Shown: positions 44,602 through 54,269 of the stretch, one piece after another
How the letters are laid out: each line of letters starts with the position of its first letter
How positions within the stretch are numbered: the stretch's first letter is position 1
NCBI RefSeq assembly: GCF_020715565.1
Contig: NZ_CP085839.1
Coordinates: forward strand, 2,294,001 to 2,358,000
DNA from: Nocardioides sp. Kera G14
GTDB taxonomy: Bacteria > Actinomycetota > Actinomycetes > Propionibacteriales > Nocardioidaceae
Reading direction: 5' to 3'
Length of the DNA: 64,000 nt
The notes under the pieces: generated by a model
What the model saw: only the letters and a program-made list of their open reading frames with translations
Databases searched by the model: none
Told to the model about the DNA's origin: nothing
Translations under genes and position numbers: made by a program

Positions 44602-45972
44602 CTAGGACAGGGCGGCGGCGACCTCGTCGAGGCGCGCCCCGCGCGAGGCCTTGACCAGCACCACGTCGCCAGGCTGCAACTGGGCCTTCAGCCACGCGAT
44701 GGCCTCGGCGTTGTCCGCCGCGGTGATCGCGAACGACGTCCCACCGACGGCGCCCTCGGCGATCTCGCTCGCGCCTTCACCGATCACGAGGACGAGGTCG
44801 GCCCGCCCGACGGCGTACTCCCCGATCCCGCGGTGTGCCTCCTGCGACGACTCCCCGAGCTCAAGCATCGGCCCGAGCACGGCGATCCGACGGCCGCCGT
44901 CGGTGGGCTCGATCGACACCAGTGCGTCGAGGGCGGCCCGCATCGAGTCAGGGTTCGCGTTGTAGGAGTCGTTGAGCAGCGTGATGCCGCGGCCGAGCTC
45001 GTGGAGCTCCATCCGCCACTTCGACAGCGCCGCATGGCTCAGCGCCTCGGCCGACGCCTGCAGGGGTACGCCGACGGCGAGCCCCGCGGCAGCCGCAGCC
45101 GCCGCGTTGAAGGCCTGATGGGCTCCCACGACCGGGAGTGACACGTCGACGCGCTCGCCGCGCGCGTGCAGCTGGAAGGTCGGGCGCCCGAGGCGGTCGA
45201 GCTGCAGCGCCTCGACGCGGACGTCGGCGTGCTCGGCCGTGCCGAAGGTCAGGACGGGGCCGTCGGTGTGGGCACGCATCGCGATGACGCGCGGGTCGTC
45301 GGCGTTGAGCACTGCCGTGCCGCCGGGCACCAGTCCTTGCACAAGCTCACTCTTCGCCCGCACGATCGCCTCGCGAGAGCCGAACTCACCGAGATGCGCC
45401 TCGCCGACGTTGAGGACGATCGCCACGTCGAGCGGGGCGATCGCGGTGAGGTCGGCGATGTGGCCGATACCCCGCGCGCCCATCTCGAGGGCGAGGAAGC
45501 GGGTACTCGCGTCGGCCCGCAGGATGGTCAGCGGCACGCCGAGCTCGTTGTTGAAGGAGCCGAGCGTGGCGATCGTCGCGCCGCCCTGGGTCAGTACACC
45601 GCTGAGCAGGTCCTTGGTGGAGGTCTTCCCCTGTGAGCCGGTCAGGCCCAGCACCGTCAGGTCACCGGTCGCCCGCAGCTCGCGGAGGACATGGGCGGCC
45701 AGTGCCTGGAGGGCCACCTGGACGTCGTCCACGACGACGGTGGGCAGGGAGGTCGGCCGGCTTCCGATTACGGCGACAGCGCCCGCTGCAGCGGCCTGAT
45801 CGGCGTACTCGTGCCCGTCGACGTACTCCCCGGCGAAGGCGACGAAGAGGCCGCCGGGCTCGGCCTGCCGGCCGTCGAGCACGGCTGGTGCCGTGATCTC
45901 GACCGGCCCCTCAGCCCCGTGGACCTTTCCTCCGACGATGGTGGCGAGGTCCTCGAGATGGAGCGGGATCAT
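44602..45972 (-). CDS. murF: UDP-MurNAc-tripeptide:D-Ala-D-Ala ligase
   Basis: MurF adds D-Ala-D-Ala to UDP-MurNAc-tripeptide, the last cytoplasmic step of the muropeptide. The 456-residue chain has the Mur ligase P-loop [15 protein letters not shown] (about residue 107), [28 protein letters not shown] and the C-terminal domain. ATG 45972 ([10 protein letters not shown]) is chosen: it lies 8 nt after TAGGCT (45986-45981), a nearly leaderless arrangement. The longer frame crosses that promoter. ddl follows on the same strand. Confidence 0.96.
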   Translation of the reverse strand: MIPLHLEDLATIVGGKVHGAEGPVEITAPAVLDGRQAEPGGLFVAFAGEYVDGHEYADQAAAAGAVAVIGSRPTSLPTVVVDDVQVALQALAAHVLRELRATGDLTVLGLTGSQGKTSTKDLLSGVLTQGGATIATLGSFNNELGVPLTILRADASTRFLALEMGARGIGHIADLTAIAPLDVAIVLNVGEAHLGEFGSREAIVRAKSELVQGLVPGGTAVLNADDPRVIAMRAHTDGPVLTFGTAEHADVRVEALQLDRLGRPTFQLHARGERVDVSLPVVGAHQAFNAAAAAAAGLAVGVPLQASAEALSHAALSKWRMELHELGRGITLLNDSYNANPDSMRAALDALVSIEPTDGGRRIAVLGPMLELGESSQEAHRGIGEYAVGRADLVLVIGEGASEIAEGAVGGTSFAITAADNAEAIAWLKAQLQPGDVVLVKASRGARLDEVAAALS

Positions 45973-45979
45973 GGGGACG

Positions 45980-45986
45980 TAGCCTA
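45980..45986. promoter_or_regulatory. Overlapping divergent -10 boxes of murF and a PLP enzyme gene
   Basis: The 7-bp core TAGCCTA gives -10 boxes on both strands. TAGCCT on plus (45980-45985) lies 7 nt before ATG 45993. TAGGCT on minus (45986-45981) lies 8 nt before ATG 45972. The boxes share five base pairs and both genes lack ribosome binding sites, so the two leaderless promoters should exclude each other. Confidence 0.6.
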
Positions 45987-45992
45987 GTCCGC

Positions 45993-47084
45993 ATGGCCGA
46001 GTCACCCGAGTCACCCGAGACACACGCGCTCAAGCCGGAGACCATCGCCGTGCAGGCGGGCCGCCCCGTGCACGAGCCCGACCAGCCGCTCAACGTGCCG
46101 ATCTCCATGGCCTCGACGTACGTCGGTGGGGGCGACAAGGAGTACGGCCGCTACACGAACGACGCCTGGGTGGCCTTCGAGTCGGCGCTCGGCGCGCTCG
46201 AGCACGGCGAGGCGCTCACCTTCTCCAGCGGGCAGGCCGCGACCGCCACGATCCTGGACCTCGTCAACGACTCCACCGTCGTGTGTGGTCAGGCCTATCT
46301 CGGTACGACGGGACAGCTGGCCGACCTCGAGGCGCGTGGCCGTCTGCGGACGAAGCTCGTGGACATCAGCGACACGGAGTCCGTGATCGCCGCGCTGGAC
46401 GACGACACGGCGATCCTCTGGATCGAGTCCCCGACCAACCCCGAGATGCAGCTCGCCGACCTGCCTGCCCTGATCGCCGCCGCGCACGAGCGCGACATCC
46501 GCGTGGTCGTCGACAACACGCTCGCGACGCCGATCCTCCAGCAGCCGCTGCTCCTCGGCGCCGACATCGTCCTGCACTCGGTCACGAAGTACCTGGCGGG
46601 CCACTCCGACGTGAACCTCGGTGCGCTGGTCGTCCGAGATCCCGACCTCTTCAGCGTCCTCAAGGGGCGCCGCGACCTGATCGGCGCCATCCCCGGGCCG
46701 TTCGAGGTCTGGCTCGCGCTGCGGGGGCTGCGGACCCTGCCGTTGCGGGTCCGCGCGGCTTCGGCGAACGCCGCCGAGCTCGCTCGCCGTCTCGAGGAGC
46801 ACCCGGCGATCGACGAGGTCCGCTATCCGGGTACCGGAGCGATGCTGGCCGTCGTACTCCCGACGGCCGAGGCCGCCGAACTGCTCACCCACTCCACGAC
46901 GCTGTGGGTGCACGCCACCTCACTCGGCGGCGTGGAGTCGACCTTCGAGCGCCGCCGTCGATGGAAGGGCGAATCGACCGACGTCCCCGAGGGCCTCGTC
47001 CGACTCAGCGTCGGCATCGAGGACGTCGACGACCTGTGGATGGACCTCCAGCAGGCGTTGAGCTCAGTCGGTCTGCCGCGCTGA
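45993..47084 (+). CDS. Cys/Met metabolism PLP-dependent enzyme (cystathionine gamma-synthase/lyase-like)
   Basis: This 363-residue protein belongs to the Cys/Met transsulfuration PLP family: [12 protein letters not shown], the aspartate-bearing [16 protein letters not shown], and the PLP lysine in [17 protein letters not shown] (about residues 193-209). The closing [10 protein letters not shown] and [14 protein letters not shown] hold the carboxylate-binding residues. Synthase, gamma-lyase and homocysteine-forming activities cannot be separated by eye, so no gene name is given. The start is leaderless (TAGCCT, 7 nt, ATG). It ends at a hairpin shared with gpsA. Confidence 0.88.
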   Translation: MAESPESPETHALKPETIAVQAGRPVHEPDQPLNVPISMASTYVGGGDKEYGRYTNDAWVAFESALGALEHGEALTFSSGQAATATILDLVNDSTVVCGQAYLGTTGQLADLEARGRLRTKLVDISDTESVIAALDDDTAILWIESPTNPEMQLADLPALIAAAHERDIRVVVDNTLATPILQQPLLLGADIVLHSVTKYLAGHSDVNLGALVVRDPDLFSVLKGRRDLIGAIPGPFEVWLALRGLRTLPLRVRAASANAAELARRLEEHPAIDEVRYPGTGAMLAVVLPTAEAAELLTHSTTLWVHATSLGGVESTFERRRRWKGESTDVPEGLVRLSVGIEDVDDLWMDLQQALSSVGLPR

Positions 47085-47110
47085 CGCGCGGCACGCTCCC
47101 TCGCTCGGCA

Positions 47111-47137
47111 CAAGCGGACGAGCAAGCTCGCCGCTTG
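47111..47137. terminator. Bidirectional hairpin between the PLP enzyme gene and gpsA
   Basis: CAAGCGG pairs with CCGCTTG and the inner CGAGC pairs with GCTCG around an AA loop, with a single bulged A at 47118. It lies between convergent stops at 47084 and 47145, with no strong T-run on either side. Confidence 0.6.
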
Positions 47138-47144
47138 GCCTCAC

Positions 47145-48161
47145 TCAGTCGGTCTCTGACTTCGTCGGGCGCTCGAGCATCGCGTCCATCAGCGCGGCGG
47201 GCGTCACTCGGCCGGCGATGACGTCGTCGACGGCGGCGACGAGCGGGTGGTCGATGCCGGCCTTCGCGGCGAGGGCACGCAGTGAGGCGCAGGACTTCGC
47301 GCCCTCGGCCACCTGACGGGTCTGGGCGACGACGTCCTCGACACTCATGCCCTGGCCGAGCTTCTCGCCGAAGGTGCGGTTCCGCGAGAGCGGCGAGGAG
47401 CAGGTGGCGACGAGGTCGCCGAGGCCCGCGAGGCCCATGAAGGTCATCGGGTTCGCGCCGAGCTGCATGCCGAGGCGTGCGGTCTCGGCGAGGCCGCGGG
47501 TGATGACCGTGGCGGTGGTGTTGTCACCGAAGCCGAGCCCGACAGCCATGCCGGTGGCGATCGCCACGACGTTCTTGTAGGCGCCGCCGATCTCGCAGCC
47601 GACCACGTCGGCCGACGTGTAGGGCCGGAACGCCGGGCTGTGGACGCGGGCCTGAAGTGCCTTGGCCACGTCCTCGTCCGCGCACGCGACCGTCGAGGCG
47701 GCCGGCTCGCGTGCAGCGATCGGCTTGGCCAGGTTGGGCCCGCTGATGACCGCGATGCGCTCGGGCGCGGCACTGGTGAGCTCGGCGATGACCTCGCTCA
47801 TCCGGTCGAGAGTGCCGAGCTCCACGCCCTTCATCAGCGAGACGAAGATCTGCTGGTCGTCGAAGAGCGGCGCCCACTCGGTGAGGTTGTCCCGCAGCGA
47901 CTGGCTCGGCACGGCCAGCACGACGACGTCGGCTCCCTCGAGGGCCCGGGCGGGGTCGTGGGTGGCGGTGATGGTCGAGGGAAGCTCGAGGTCGGGGAGG
48001 TAGTCGGCGTTGGTGTGGGTCGCGTTGATCGAGGCCGCGAGCTCCTCACGCCGGGCCCACATCGTGACGTCGTTGCCCGCATCGGCGAGGACGATCGAGA
48101 AGGCGGTCCCCCAGGAGCCGGCGCCGAAGACCGCGACCCGGCCGGGTGCGGTGCTGATCAC
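47145..48161 (-). CDS. gpsA: Glycerol-3-phosphate dehydrogenase [NAD(P)+]
   Basis: GpsA reduces dihydroxyacetone phosphate to sn-glycerol 3-phosphate for phospholipids. The chain (338 residues from GTG 48161) starts VISTAPGRVAVFGAGSWGT, where the Rossmann GxGxWG site is clear. It continues with VSLMKGVELGT, ISGPNLAKPIA and CEIGGAYKNVVAIATGM (catalytic Lys), and AGLGDLVATCSS. The GTG matches the expected N-terminus; a weak GGGGG site lies upstream, and the longer frame is discarded. The acyltransferase gene upstream on the same strand uses the product, so the two form a lipid unit. Confidence 0.95.
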   Translation of the reverse strand: MISTAPGRVAVFGAGSWGTAFSIVLADAGNDVTMWARREELAASINATHTNADYLPDLELPSTITATHDPARALEGADVVVLAVPSQSLRDNLTEWAPLFDDQQIFVSLMKGVELGTLDRMSEVIAELTSAAPERIAVISGPNLAKPIAAREPAASTVACADEDVAKALQARVHSPAFRPYTSADVVGCEIGGAYKNVVAIATGMAVGLGFGDNTTATVITRGLAETARLGMQLGANPMTFMGLAGLGDLVATCSSPLSRNRTFGEKLGQGMSVEDVVAQTRQVAEGAKSCASLRALAAKAGIDHPLVAAVDDVIAGRVTPAALMDAMLERPTKSETD

Positions 48162-48210
48162 CGGGGCCCCCGTGCGAAGCGGAGCGGAGCGAGCATTCGC
48201 ATGGGGTGGT

Positions 48211-48969
48211 TCACGCGAGCTTCTTCTTGTGCGGGTTACCGGTCCGGCCCACCCCGGCGGTCTTCGGGTCGAAGAGCGTCGCCGGCGGCTCCTCACCGCG
48301 CAGGTCGGCGACGAGGCGGACGATGGCCTGCATGATCCGCTGGGTCGCGGTGTCGAGCAGCTCGCGGGTCTGCGGCCGGCCCTGGAGGTCGGAGAGATCG
48401 ACCGGGTCGCCGACCTTCATCTTGATGGTCTTGCGCGGGACCGGCGCGAACTTCTTCTCGTAGCCGTTGAGCAGGAACTGCGCGCCCCACTGGCCGACGG
48501 GGATGACCGGCGCCCCGGTCTCCAGAGCGATCCGCGCCGCACCGCTCTTGCCCACCATGGGCCAACCGTCCGGGTCCTTGGTGATCGAGCCCTCGACGTA
48601 CACGACGATCAGGTGGCCGTCATTCACCGCCTTGATGGCCTCCTGCAGGGCACCGAGGCCACCTGCGGCGCGCTCGACCGGGATCTGGCCGGCCGAGCGG
48701 AGGAACCTCCCGAACTGCTTGTTCTTGAAGAGCGTCGACTTGGCGAGGTAGTGCGACTGGCGACCCCAGTCCCACGTCAGGCGGGCCGCCGAGAGCGGGT
48801 CGATGTGGGAGACGTGGTTGAGGGCCAGGATCACGCCGCCCGTGGCCGGGATCTTGTGCCCGTCGATCCATTCCGGCCGCGTCGTCGCCTTGAGGAATCC
48901 CATGATGATCGGCTCGACAGCACGGTACGTCGGTCCGATCGGCTGCTGCGGTTTCCGGAACTTACCCAC
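48211..48969 (-). CDS. 1-acyl-sn-glycerol-3-phosphate acyltransferase family protein
   Basis: This 252-residue PlsC-family protein has the catalytic NHVSHIDPL (NHx4D, about residues 51-59), the second block YVEGSITKDPDG (here VEGS instead of the usual PEGT) and a basic C-terminus (GNPHKKKLA). PlsC makes phosphatidic acid at the membrane; related acyltransferases in actinobacteria act in other lipid pathways. The GTG is 8 nt after TAGCCT (48983-48978), a nearly leaderless start. gpsA lies 49 nt downstream on the same strand. Confidence 0.85.
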   Translation of the reverse strand: MGKFRKPQQPIGPTYRAVEPIIMGFLKATTRPEWIDGHKIPATGGVILALNHVSHIDPLSAARLTWDWGRQSHYLAKSTLFKNKQFGRFLRSAGQIPVERAAGGLGALQEAIKAVNDGHLIVVYVEGSITKDPDGWPMVGKSGAARIALETGAPVIPVGQWGAQFLLNGYEKKFAPVPRKTIKMKVGDPVDLSDLQGRPQTRELLDTATQRIMQAIVRLVADLRGEEPPATLFDPKTAGVGRTGNPHKKKLA

Positions 48970-48976
48970 GATCGGT

Positions 48977-48983
48977 CAGGCTA
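48977..48983. promoter_or_regulatory. Overlapping divergent -10 boxes of the acyltransferase gene and cofC
   Basis: TAGCCT on minus (48983-48978) lies 8 nt before GTG 48969. CAGGCT on plus (48977-48982) lies 7 nt before GTG 48990. The boxes share five base pairs, the same arrangement as at murF. The plus box deviates from TANNNT at its first base, so it is weaker. Confidence 0.45.
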
Positions 48984-48989
48984 CAGGCT

Positions 48990-49655
48990 GTGCCCTCCCA
49001 CGTCGTGCTCCTCCCGGTGAAGCCGCCAGCCCGCGGCAAGTCGCGTCTCGTCGGCGTCAGCGACGCCGTCCGACGGAGCCTCGCGGAGGCGTTCGCGCTC
49101 GACACCGCAGCCGCCTGCCTGGCGGCTCCGTCGGTGGGCGCCGTACTCGCCGTGACCGACGACGCGGACTTCTCCCGCCAGCTCATCGCCCTGGGCTGCG
49201 CCGCGATCCCCGACGGTGTCAGCGACGACCTCAACGGCTCGCTCGTCCAGGCAGCTGCGGAAGCCGCCCGACGCTGGCCGGACCTCATTCCTGCAGCGCT
49301 GTGCGGTGACCTTCCGGCGCTCTCCCCCACCGATCTCGATGCCGCCCTCACAATGGCGATCCCCCTCGTGGAGCAGGGCATCCCGGCGTACGTCGCCGAC
49401 GCGGTCGGCCTCGGGACGACTCTCTTCACTGCGCCCCGTGAGCGGTTCGCTCCGCGCTTCGGTCTCAACTCGCGGATGCTGCACGACGAGATCGGCGCGG
49501 TCCCGATCGAGGGAGAGCTCGCGACGCTTCGCCGCGACGTCGACGATCTCGACGACCTGGAGGCCGCAGCCCAACTGGGGCTGGGGATCCGCACGTCCGC
49601 GGTGCTCCGGGAGATGAATCGGGAAACGCAGAACGGGCCATCCCCGCAGGGATGA
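48990..49655 (+). CDS. cofC: 2-phospho-L-lactate / phosphoenolpyruvate guanylyltransferase
   Basis: CofC (FbiD in mycobacteria) activates phospholactate or phosphoenolpyruvate with GTP for the side chain of cofactor F420. The 221-residue chain has the nucleotidyltransferase start VVLLPVKPPARGKSRL, the metal-site region ALCGDLPALSPTDL and GLGTTLFTAP, with FGLNSRMLH later. Gene order around it (ddl, gpsA, hupB, leuCD) matches that of Mycobacterium fbiD. The GTG follows a CAGGCT box by 7 nt without a ribosome binding site. The stop codon lies inside the terminator hairpin. Confidence 0.9.
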   Translation: MPSHVVLLPVKPPARGKSRLVGVSDAVRRSLAEAFALDTAAACLAAPSVGAVLAVTDDADFSRQLIALGCAAIPDGVSDDLNGSLVQAAAEAARRWPDLIPAALCGDLPALSPTDLDAALTMAIPLVEQGIPAYVADAVGLGTTLFTAPRERFAPRFGLNSRMLHDEIGAVPIEGELATLRRDVDDLDDLEAAAQLGLGIRTSAVLREMNRETQNGPSPQG

Positions 49656-49663
49656 CCCGTTCT
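49630..49663. terminator. Bidirectional terminator between cofC and hupB
   Basis: AGAACGGG (49630-49637) pairs with CCCGTTCT (49656-49663). An inner six-pair stem follows after one mismatch and closes a CGCA loop. The cofC stop at 49653-49655 lies within the right arm. It separates convergent genes. Confidence 0.8.
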
Positions 49664-49679
49664 GTGGGGTGCTGAGAGG

Positions 49680-50351
49680 TCAGGCCTTCTTCGCGGCCGT
49701 CTTCTTGGCGGGAGCCTTCTTCGCCGGAGCCTTCTTCGCAGCCGCCGTCGTCTTGGCCGGTGCAGCCTTCTTGGCCGGTGCAGCCTTCTTGGCGGGAGCC
49801 GCGGTCTTCTTGACCGGAGCGGCCTTCTTGGCCGGAGCCGCGGTCTTCTTGACCGGGGCAGCCTTCTTGGCCGGAGCCGCAGTCTTCTTGACCGGAGCAG
49901 CCTTCTTCACGGCCGCGGTGGTCTTCTTGACGACGGCCTTCTTCGCGGGAGCAGCAGCCTTCTTGACCGGAGCGGCCTTGGTGGCCACGGCCTTCTTGGC
50001 CGGAGCGGCGGCCTTCTTGACCGGAGTGGCAGCAGCCTTGACGGTCTTGGGGATCGTCAGCTTCGGAAGCTTCTTGGCACCGGAGACGACGTTCTTCAGG
50101 TCGGCGCCGGCACTGAACTTCGGAACCGCGGTCTTCTTGGCCTTGATGCGGGCGCCGGTCTGCGGGTTGCGCACCCAGCGGGCGTCGCGGACGCGCTTCT
50201 CGAACGAGCCGAAGCCCGTGATGGCAACCTTCTCGCCATCAGCAACGGCGCGGGTGATGGTGTCGAGCACCGACTCCAGCGCGTGCGAGGCGGCCTTCTT
50301 GTTTCCGTCGAAGCGCGCGGAGAGCGCCTCAACAAGCTCAGACTTGTTCAC
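49680..50351 (-). CDS. hupB: HU-type DNA-binding protein with Lys/Ala/Pro-rich tail
   Basis: The nucleoid protein HU has its usual 90-residue core (MNKSELVEALSARF, ITGFGSFEKRVRDARWVRNP, KAKKTAVPKFSAGADLK) followed by an extension (about 110-223) of PAKKA and PVKKTA repeats. Such histone-H1-like tails are typical of actinobacterial HupB and bind DNA and RNA; in mycobacteria the tail is also acetylated. The GTG follows AAAGG by 6 nt. Tail length varies between relatives because the underlying DNA is a tandem repeat. It converges on cofC. Confidence 0.95.
   Translation of the reverse strand: MNKSELVEALSARFDGNKKAASHALESVLDTITRAVADGEKVAITGFGSFEKRVRDARWVRNPQTGARIKAKKTAVPKFSAGADLKNVVSGAKKLPKLTIPKTVKAAATPVKKAAAPAKKAVATKAAPVKKAAAPAKKAVVKKTTAAVKKAAPVKKTAAPAKKAAPVKKTAAPAKKAAPVKKTAAPAKKAAPAKKAAPAKTTAAAKKAPAKKAPAKKTAAKKA
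49750..49910. repeat. Tandem 39-bp repeats encoding the HupB tail
   Basis: Within hupB, about three near-identical 39-bp units start at about 49794 (GGAGCCGCGGTCTTCTTGAC is one phase), with shorter 15-bp units to the left. They encode alternating PVKKTA and PAKKA blocks. This is a coding repeat and has no CRISPR spacers. Confidence 0.75.
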
Positions 50352-50484
50352 GATCGACCTTTCAGTTCAACCCTCGCGCCGAGCCTCAATGCCCGACGTG
50401 TTGGAAGAGACGCTAATGAGCGTTGGGGAAAATGCCACTGATCTTCGGCGTGTTTACCCGCGAAAATCCTTGTGATGAGCCAAA

Positions 50485-50524
50485 AAGGCCGGTTTTGAAG
50501 GGATTTCCCCTCGCAACCGGCCTT
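50485..50524 (-). terminator. Terminator downstream of leuD
   Basis: Perfect 10-bp arms AAGGCCGGTT and AACCGGCCTT lie 20 nt past the leuD stop and are followed on the minus strand by a run of T's (CCTTTTTGG), so it is an intrinsic terminator for leuCD. Confidence 0.85.
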
Positions 50525-50543
50525 CTTGGTGACGATTCTCAGA

Positions 50544-51137
50544 TCACAACGTCGCGGGCTTCCAGCTCGGCCGCGTCGCCTCATAGGCCGCGATGTCGGC
50601 CTCGTGGGAGAGCGTGATGCCGATGTCATCGAGCCCGTTCAGCAGGCGCCACTTGGTGTAGGCGTCGATGTCGAAGCTGTCCTGGACCTCGCCGTCGGGC
50701 GTCGAGACTGTCTGGCTCTCGAGGTCCACGGAGATCTGACCACCGGGATTGTCGTCGAGGTAGTCCCAGAGCTTCTGCACGACCTTCTCGTCGACCTGCG
50801 CGGCGACAAGGCCCGCCTTTCCTGAGTTTCCTCGGAAGATGTCGGCGAAGCGCGAGGAGATGACGACCTTGAACCCATAGTTCTGCAGGGCCCAGACCGC
50901 ATGCTCGCGCGACGAACCGGTGCCGAAGTCAGGGCCGGCGACGAGGACGGTCCCTGCCTTGTAGGGCTCCTGGTTGAGGACGAACTCGGGATCGTTGCGC
51001 CAGGCGGCGAAGAGGCCGTCCTCGAAGCCGGATCGCGTGACCCGCTTGAGATACACGGCCGGGATGATCTGGTCGGTGTCGACGTTGCTGCGCTTGAGCG
51101 GGACGCCGACGCCGGTGTGCGAGGTGAACTTGTCCAT
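50544..51137 (-). CDS. leuD: 3-isopropylmalate dehydratase small subunit
   Basis: LeuD pairs with LeuC to isomerise 2-isopropylmalate to 3-isopropylmalate in leucine synthesis. The 197-residue chain has [20 protein letters not shown] and the substrate-site [18 protein letters not shown] (about residues 72-89), and ends with [16 protein letters not shown]. It lies 3 nt after leuC on the same strand, in one operon ended by the hairpin at 50485-50524. Confidence 0.96.
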   Translation of the reverse strand: MDKFTSHTGVGVPLKRSNVDTDQIIPAVYLKRVTRSGFEDGLFAAWRNDPEFVLNQEPYKAGTVLVAGPDFGTGSSREHAVWALQNYGFKVVISSRFADIFRGNSGKAGLVAAQVDEKVVQKLWDYLDDNPGGQISVDLESQTVSTPDGEVQDSFDIDAYTKWRLLNGLDDIGITLSHEADIAAYEATRPSWKPATL

Positions 51138-51140
51138 CGG

Positions 51141-52553
<1,413 letters not shown>

Positions 52554-52561
52554 GTCACCGG

Positions 52562-52600
52562 ACTCTACTCTTGATTCCGCGGACTGAGACAATTAGTCTC
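52562..52600. promoter_or_regulatory. leuC / ndgR divergent promoters with a dyad operator
   Basis: The leuC -10 TAGAGT (minus) is at 52567-52562. The regulator -10 TAGTCT (plus) is at 52594-52599, 6 nt before ATG 52606. GAGAC-AATTA-GTCTC at 52586-52600 is a perfect dyad covering that -10, a good candidate operator for the regulator on its own promoter. Confidence 0.6.
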
Positions 52601-52605
52601 GCACT

Positions 52606-53334
52606 ATGGACAGCAATGGATCAGGCAGCGGCGTCGGCGTCCTCGACAAGGCGGCCGCGGTACTCACCGCACTCGAGTCAGGCCCGGCGACCCTGGCCGC
52701 CCTCGTGACGGCGACCGGCCTGGCCCGTCCCACTGCCCATCGTCTCGCAGTTGCGCTGGAGCACCACCGTCTCGTGGCCCGCGATCTTCAGGGCCGCTTC
52801 GTCCTCGGTCCGCGTCTGGCCGAGCTCTCCGCCGCCGCCGGCGAGGACCGCCTGCTCGCCACCGCCGGCCCGGTGCTCGCGCGACTGCGCGACATCACCG
52901 GCGAGTCGGCCCAGCTGTGGCGCCGGCAGGGCGACATGCGTATCTGCGTCGCCGCCGCCGAGCGCGCCTCCGGCCTGCGTGACACCGTCCCGGTCGGCTC
53001 GCAGCTCACCATGCGCGCGGGCTCCGCAGCTCAGGTCCTGCTGGCGTGGGAGGACCCGGAGCGCGTCCACCGCGGGTTGCAGAACGCGGCCTTCTCAGCC
53101 GCCGCCCTGTCGGGAATCCGCCGTCGTGGCTGGGCGCAGTCGGTCGGCGAGCGCGAGGCCGGCGTCGCGTCGGTGTCGGCGCCCGTCCGCTCCCCGGGCG
53201 GCAAGATCATCGCCGCCGTCTCCGTCTCCGGCCCCCTCGAGCGCCTCACCCGCCAGCCCGGCCGGATGCACGCCCCCGCCGTCATCGCCGCCGCCGAGCG
53301 GCTCTCCGAGTCCCTCCGCCGCGCCGCCGAATAG
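52606..53334 (+). CDS. ndgR: IclR-family regulator (NdgR/LtbR-like)
   Basis: This 242-residue protein has an N-terminal winged helix-turn-helix (about residues 10-70, with LVTATGLARPTAHRLAVALE) and a C-terminal IclR effector domain (about 80-235, ending IAAVSVSGPLERLT). In Streptomyces and Corynebacterium the homologs NdgR and LtbR lie divergent from leuCD and control leucine and related amino-acid genes, exactly the arrangement here. The start is leaderless behind TAGTCT, and a dyad covers the -10, suggesting autoregulation. Confidence 0.9.
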   Translation: MDSNGSGSGVGVLDKAAAVLTALESGPATLAALVTATGLARPTAHRLAVALEHHRLVARDLQGRFVLGPRLAELSAAAGEDRLLATAGPVLARLRDITGESAQLWRRQGDMRICVAAAERASGLRDTVPVGSQLTMRAGSAAQVLLAWEDPERVHRGLQNAAFSAAALSGIRRRGWAQSVGEREAGVASVSAPVRSPGGKIIAAVSVSGPLERLTRQPGRMHAPAVIAAAERLSESLRRAAE

Positions 53335-53384
53335 CCGAGATCCGGCTTCCTGCCCTCCGAGATCCGGTTTCCTGCCCGTCTCGG
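53335..53384. repeat. Second copy of the GAGATCCGG intergenic repeat
   Basis: Two tandem 22-nt units, CCGAGATCCGGCTTCCTGCC (53335) and CCGAGATCCGGTTTCCTGCC (53357), are followed by GTCTCGGG, which inversely repeats the unit start. They begin on the base after the ndgR stop and match the units at 41056-41204. Confidence 0.65.
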
Positions 53385-53388
53385 GTAG

Positions 53389-53769
53389 TCAGGAGAGTCG
53401 GCAGAGCGCGACCGCCGCCAGCATCAGCGGCGCGAGCGTCTCCGCGTCCTCGGTCTCGCCGCGGCCGATCATCGCGATCACCGCGGCCCACGGGACGGTG
53501 AGCATCCCTCCTCCGCCATTCCGCCGTCGTCGTCGTACGTCGCCGGGCTGAGGTCACGCGCGAGGAAGACGTGCCCGGGCGCATCGGCAACGCCGTCGAG
53601 CGAGTGGATCGGACCGAGCGACTCCCAGCTCGCCGCCCGAAGACCGGTCTCCTCACGCAGCTCCCGCTTCGCCGCCGTCGTCGCCGTCGGGCTTGGTGGT
53701 GTCGTCCTCACGCACCCGGATCCACTGGTTCTCGTAGACGGTGCGCGAGGAGCGGGTCTGCCAGGCCAT
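53389..53769 (-). pseudogene. Decayed NUDIX hydrolase gene
   Basis: Three reading frames together give a shortened NUDIX protein. Frame one (from ATG 53769) gives MAWQTRSSRTVYENQW..., a usual ADP-ribose pyrophosphatase-like N-terminus, and stops at 53653. Frame two gives AAKRELREETGLRAASWESL (the core of the NUDIX box) and GHVFLARDLSP. Frame three gives MLTVPWAAVIAMIGRG and ends at 53389. About 50-60 residues before the NUDIX box are missing, and a frameshift lies near 53500. The -10 TAGCCT (53781-53776) is still 6 nt before the ATG. A sequencing error cannot explain the missing segment. Confidence 0.75.
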
Positions 53770-53789
53770 GGGCCAAGGCTAGGGGTGCA

Positions 53790-54269
53790 TCAGAACAGGG
53801 AGTTGGACTCGAGGGCCAGCAGCGCCTGCTTGCGCTCGAGCCCGCCGGCGTAGCCGGTCAGGGAACCGTCGGCACCGATGATGCGGTGACAGCCGATCAC
53901 GATCGGGATCGGGTTGCGCCCGTTGGCCAGGCCCACCGCGCGCGAGGCTGCGGCAGTCATCCCGAGCCGGCGAGCGATGTCCGCGTAGGTCGCCGTCTGG
54001 CCGAAGCCGACCTCCAACAGGGCCTTCCAGACCCGCTGCTGGAACTCCGTGCCGACCGGCGCGAGGGGGAGGTCGAAGACCTCGAGCACGCCGTCGAAGT
54101 ACGCCGTCAGCTGCCGCGTCGCCTCGAGCAGCACCGGATCGGCGTCGGCTCGCTCCCCCAGCGGACGGCCCGTGCCGACGACGTACGGCGGGAACTCGAT
54201 CGCCGTGAGTGCGCCGGCCTGCGCGACTATCCGTAGCTCACCCACGGGTGAGTCGATCACTGTCCACAT
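53790..54269 (-). CDS. ogt: Methylated-DNA-[protein]-cysteine S-methyltransferase
   Basis: This 159-residue suicide repair protein removes methyl groups from O6-methylguanine. ATG 54269 gives the usual start MWTVIDSPVGELRI. The DNA-binding part has VGTEFQQRVWKALLEVGFGQTATYADIA, and the acceptor cysteine lies in IGCHRIIG, then SLTGYAGGLERKQALL. Most members have PCHR; here Pro is Gly. The start overlaps the stop of the Ada-AlkA gene by one base, so the two are coupled. Confidence 0.93.
   Translation of the reverse strand: MWTVIDSPVGELRIVAQAGALTAIEFPPYVVGTGRPLGERADADPVLLEATRQLTAYFDGVLEVFDLPLAPVGTEFQQRVWKALLEVGFGQTATYADIARRLGMTAAASRAVGLANGRNPIPIVIGCHRIIGADGSLTGYAGGLERKQALLALESNSLF

Noticed and set aside
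49750..49910. Regular repeats resembling a CRISPR array
   Set aside because: The units are contiguous 39-bp coding repeats of HupB with no unique spacers and no cas genes.
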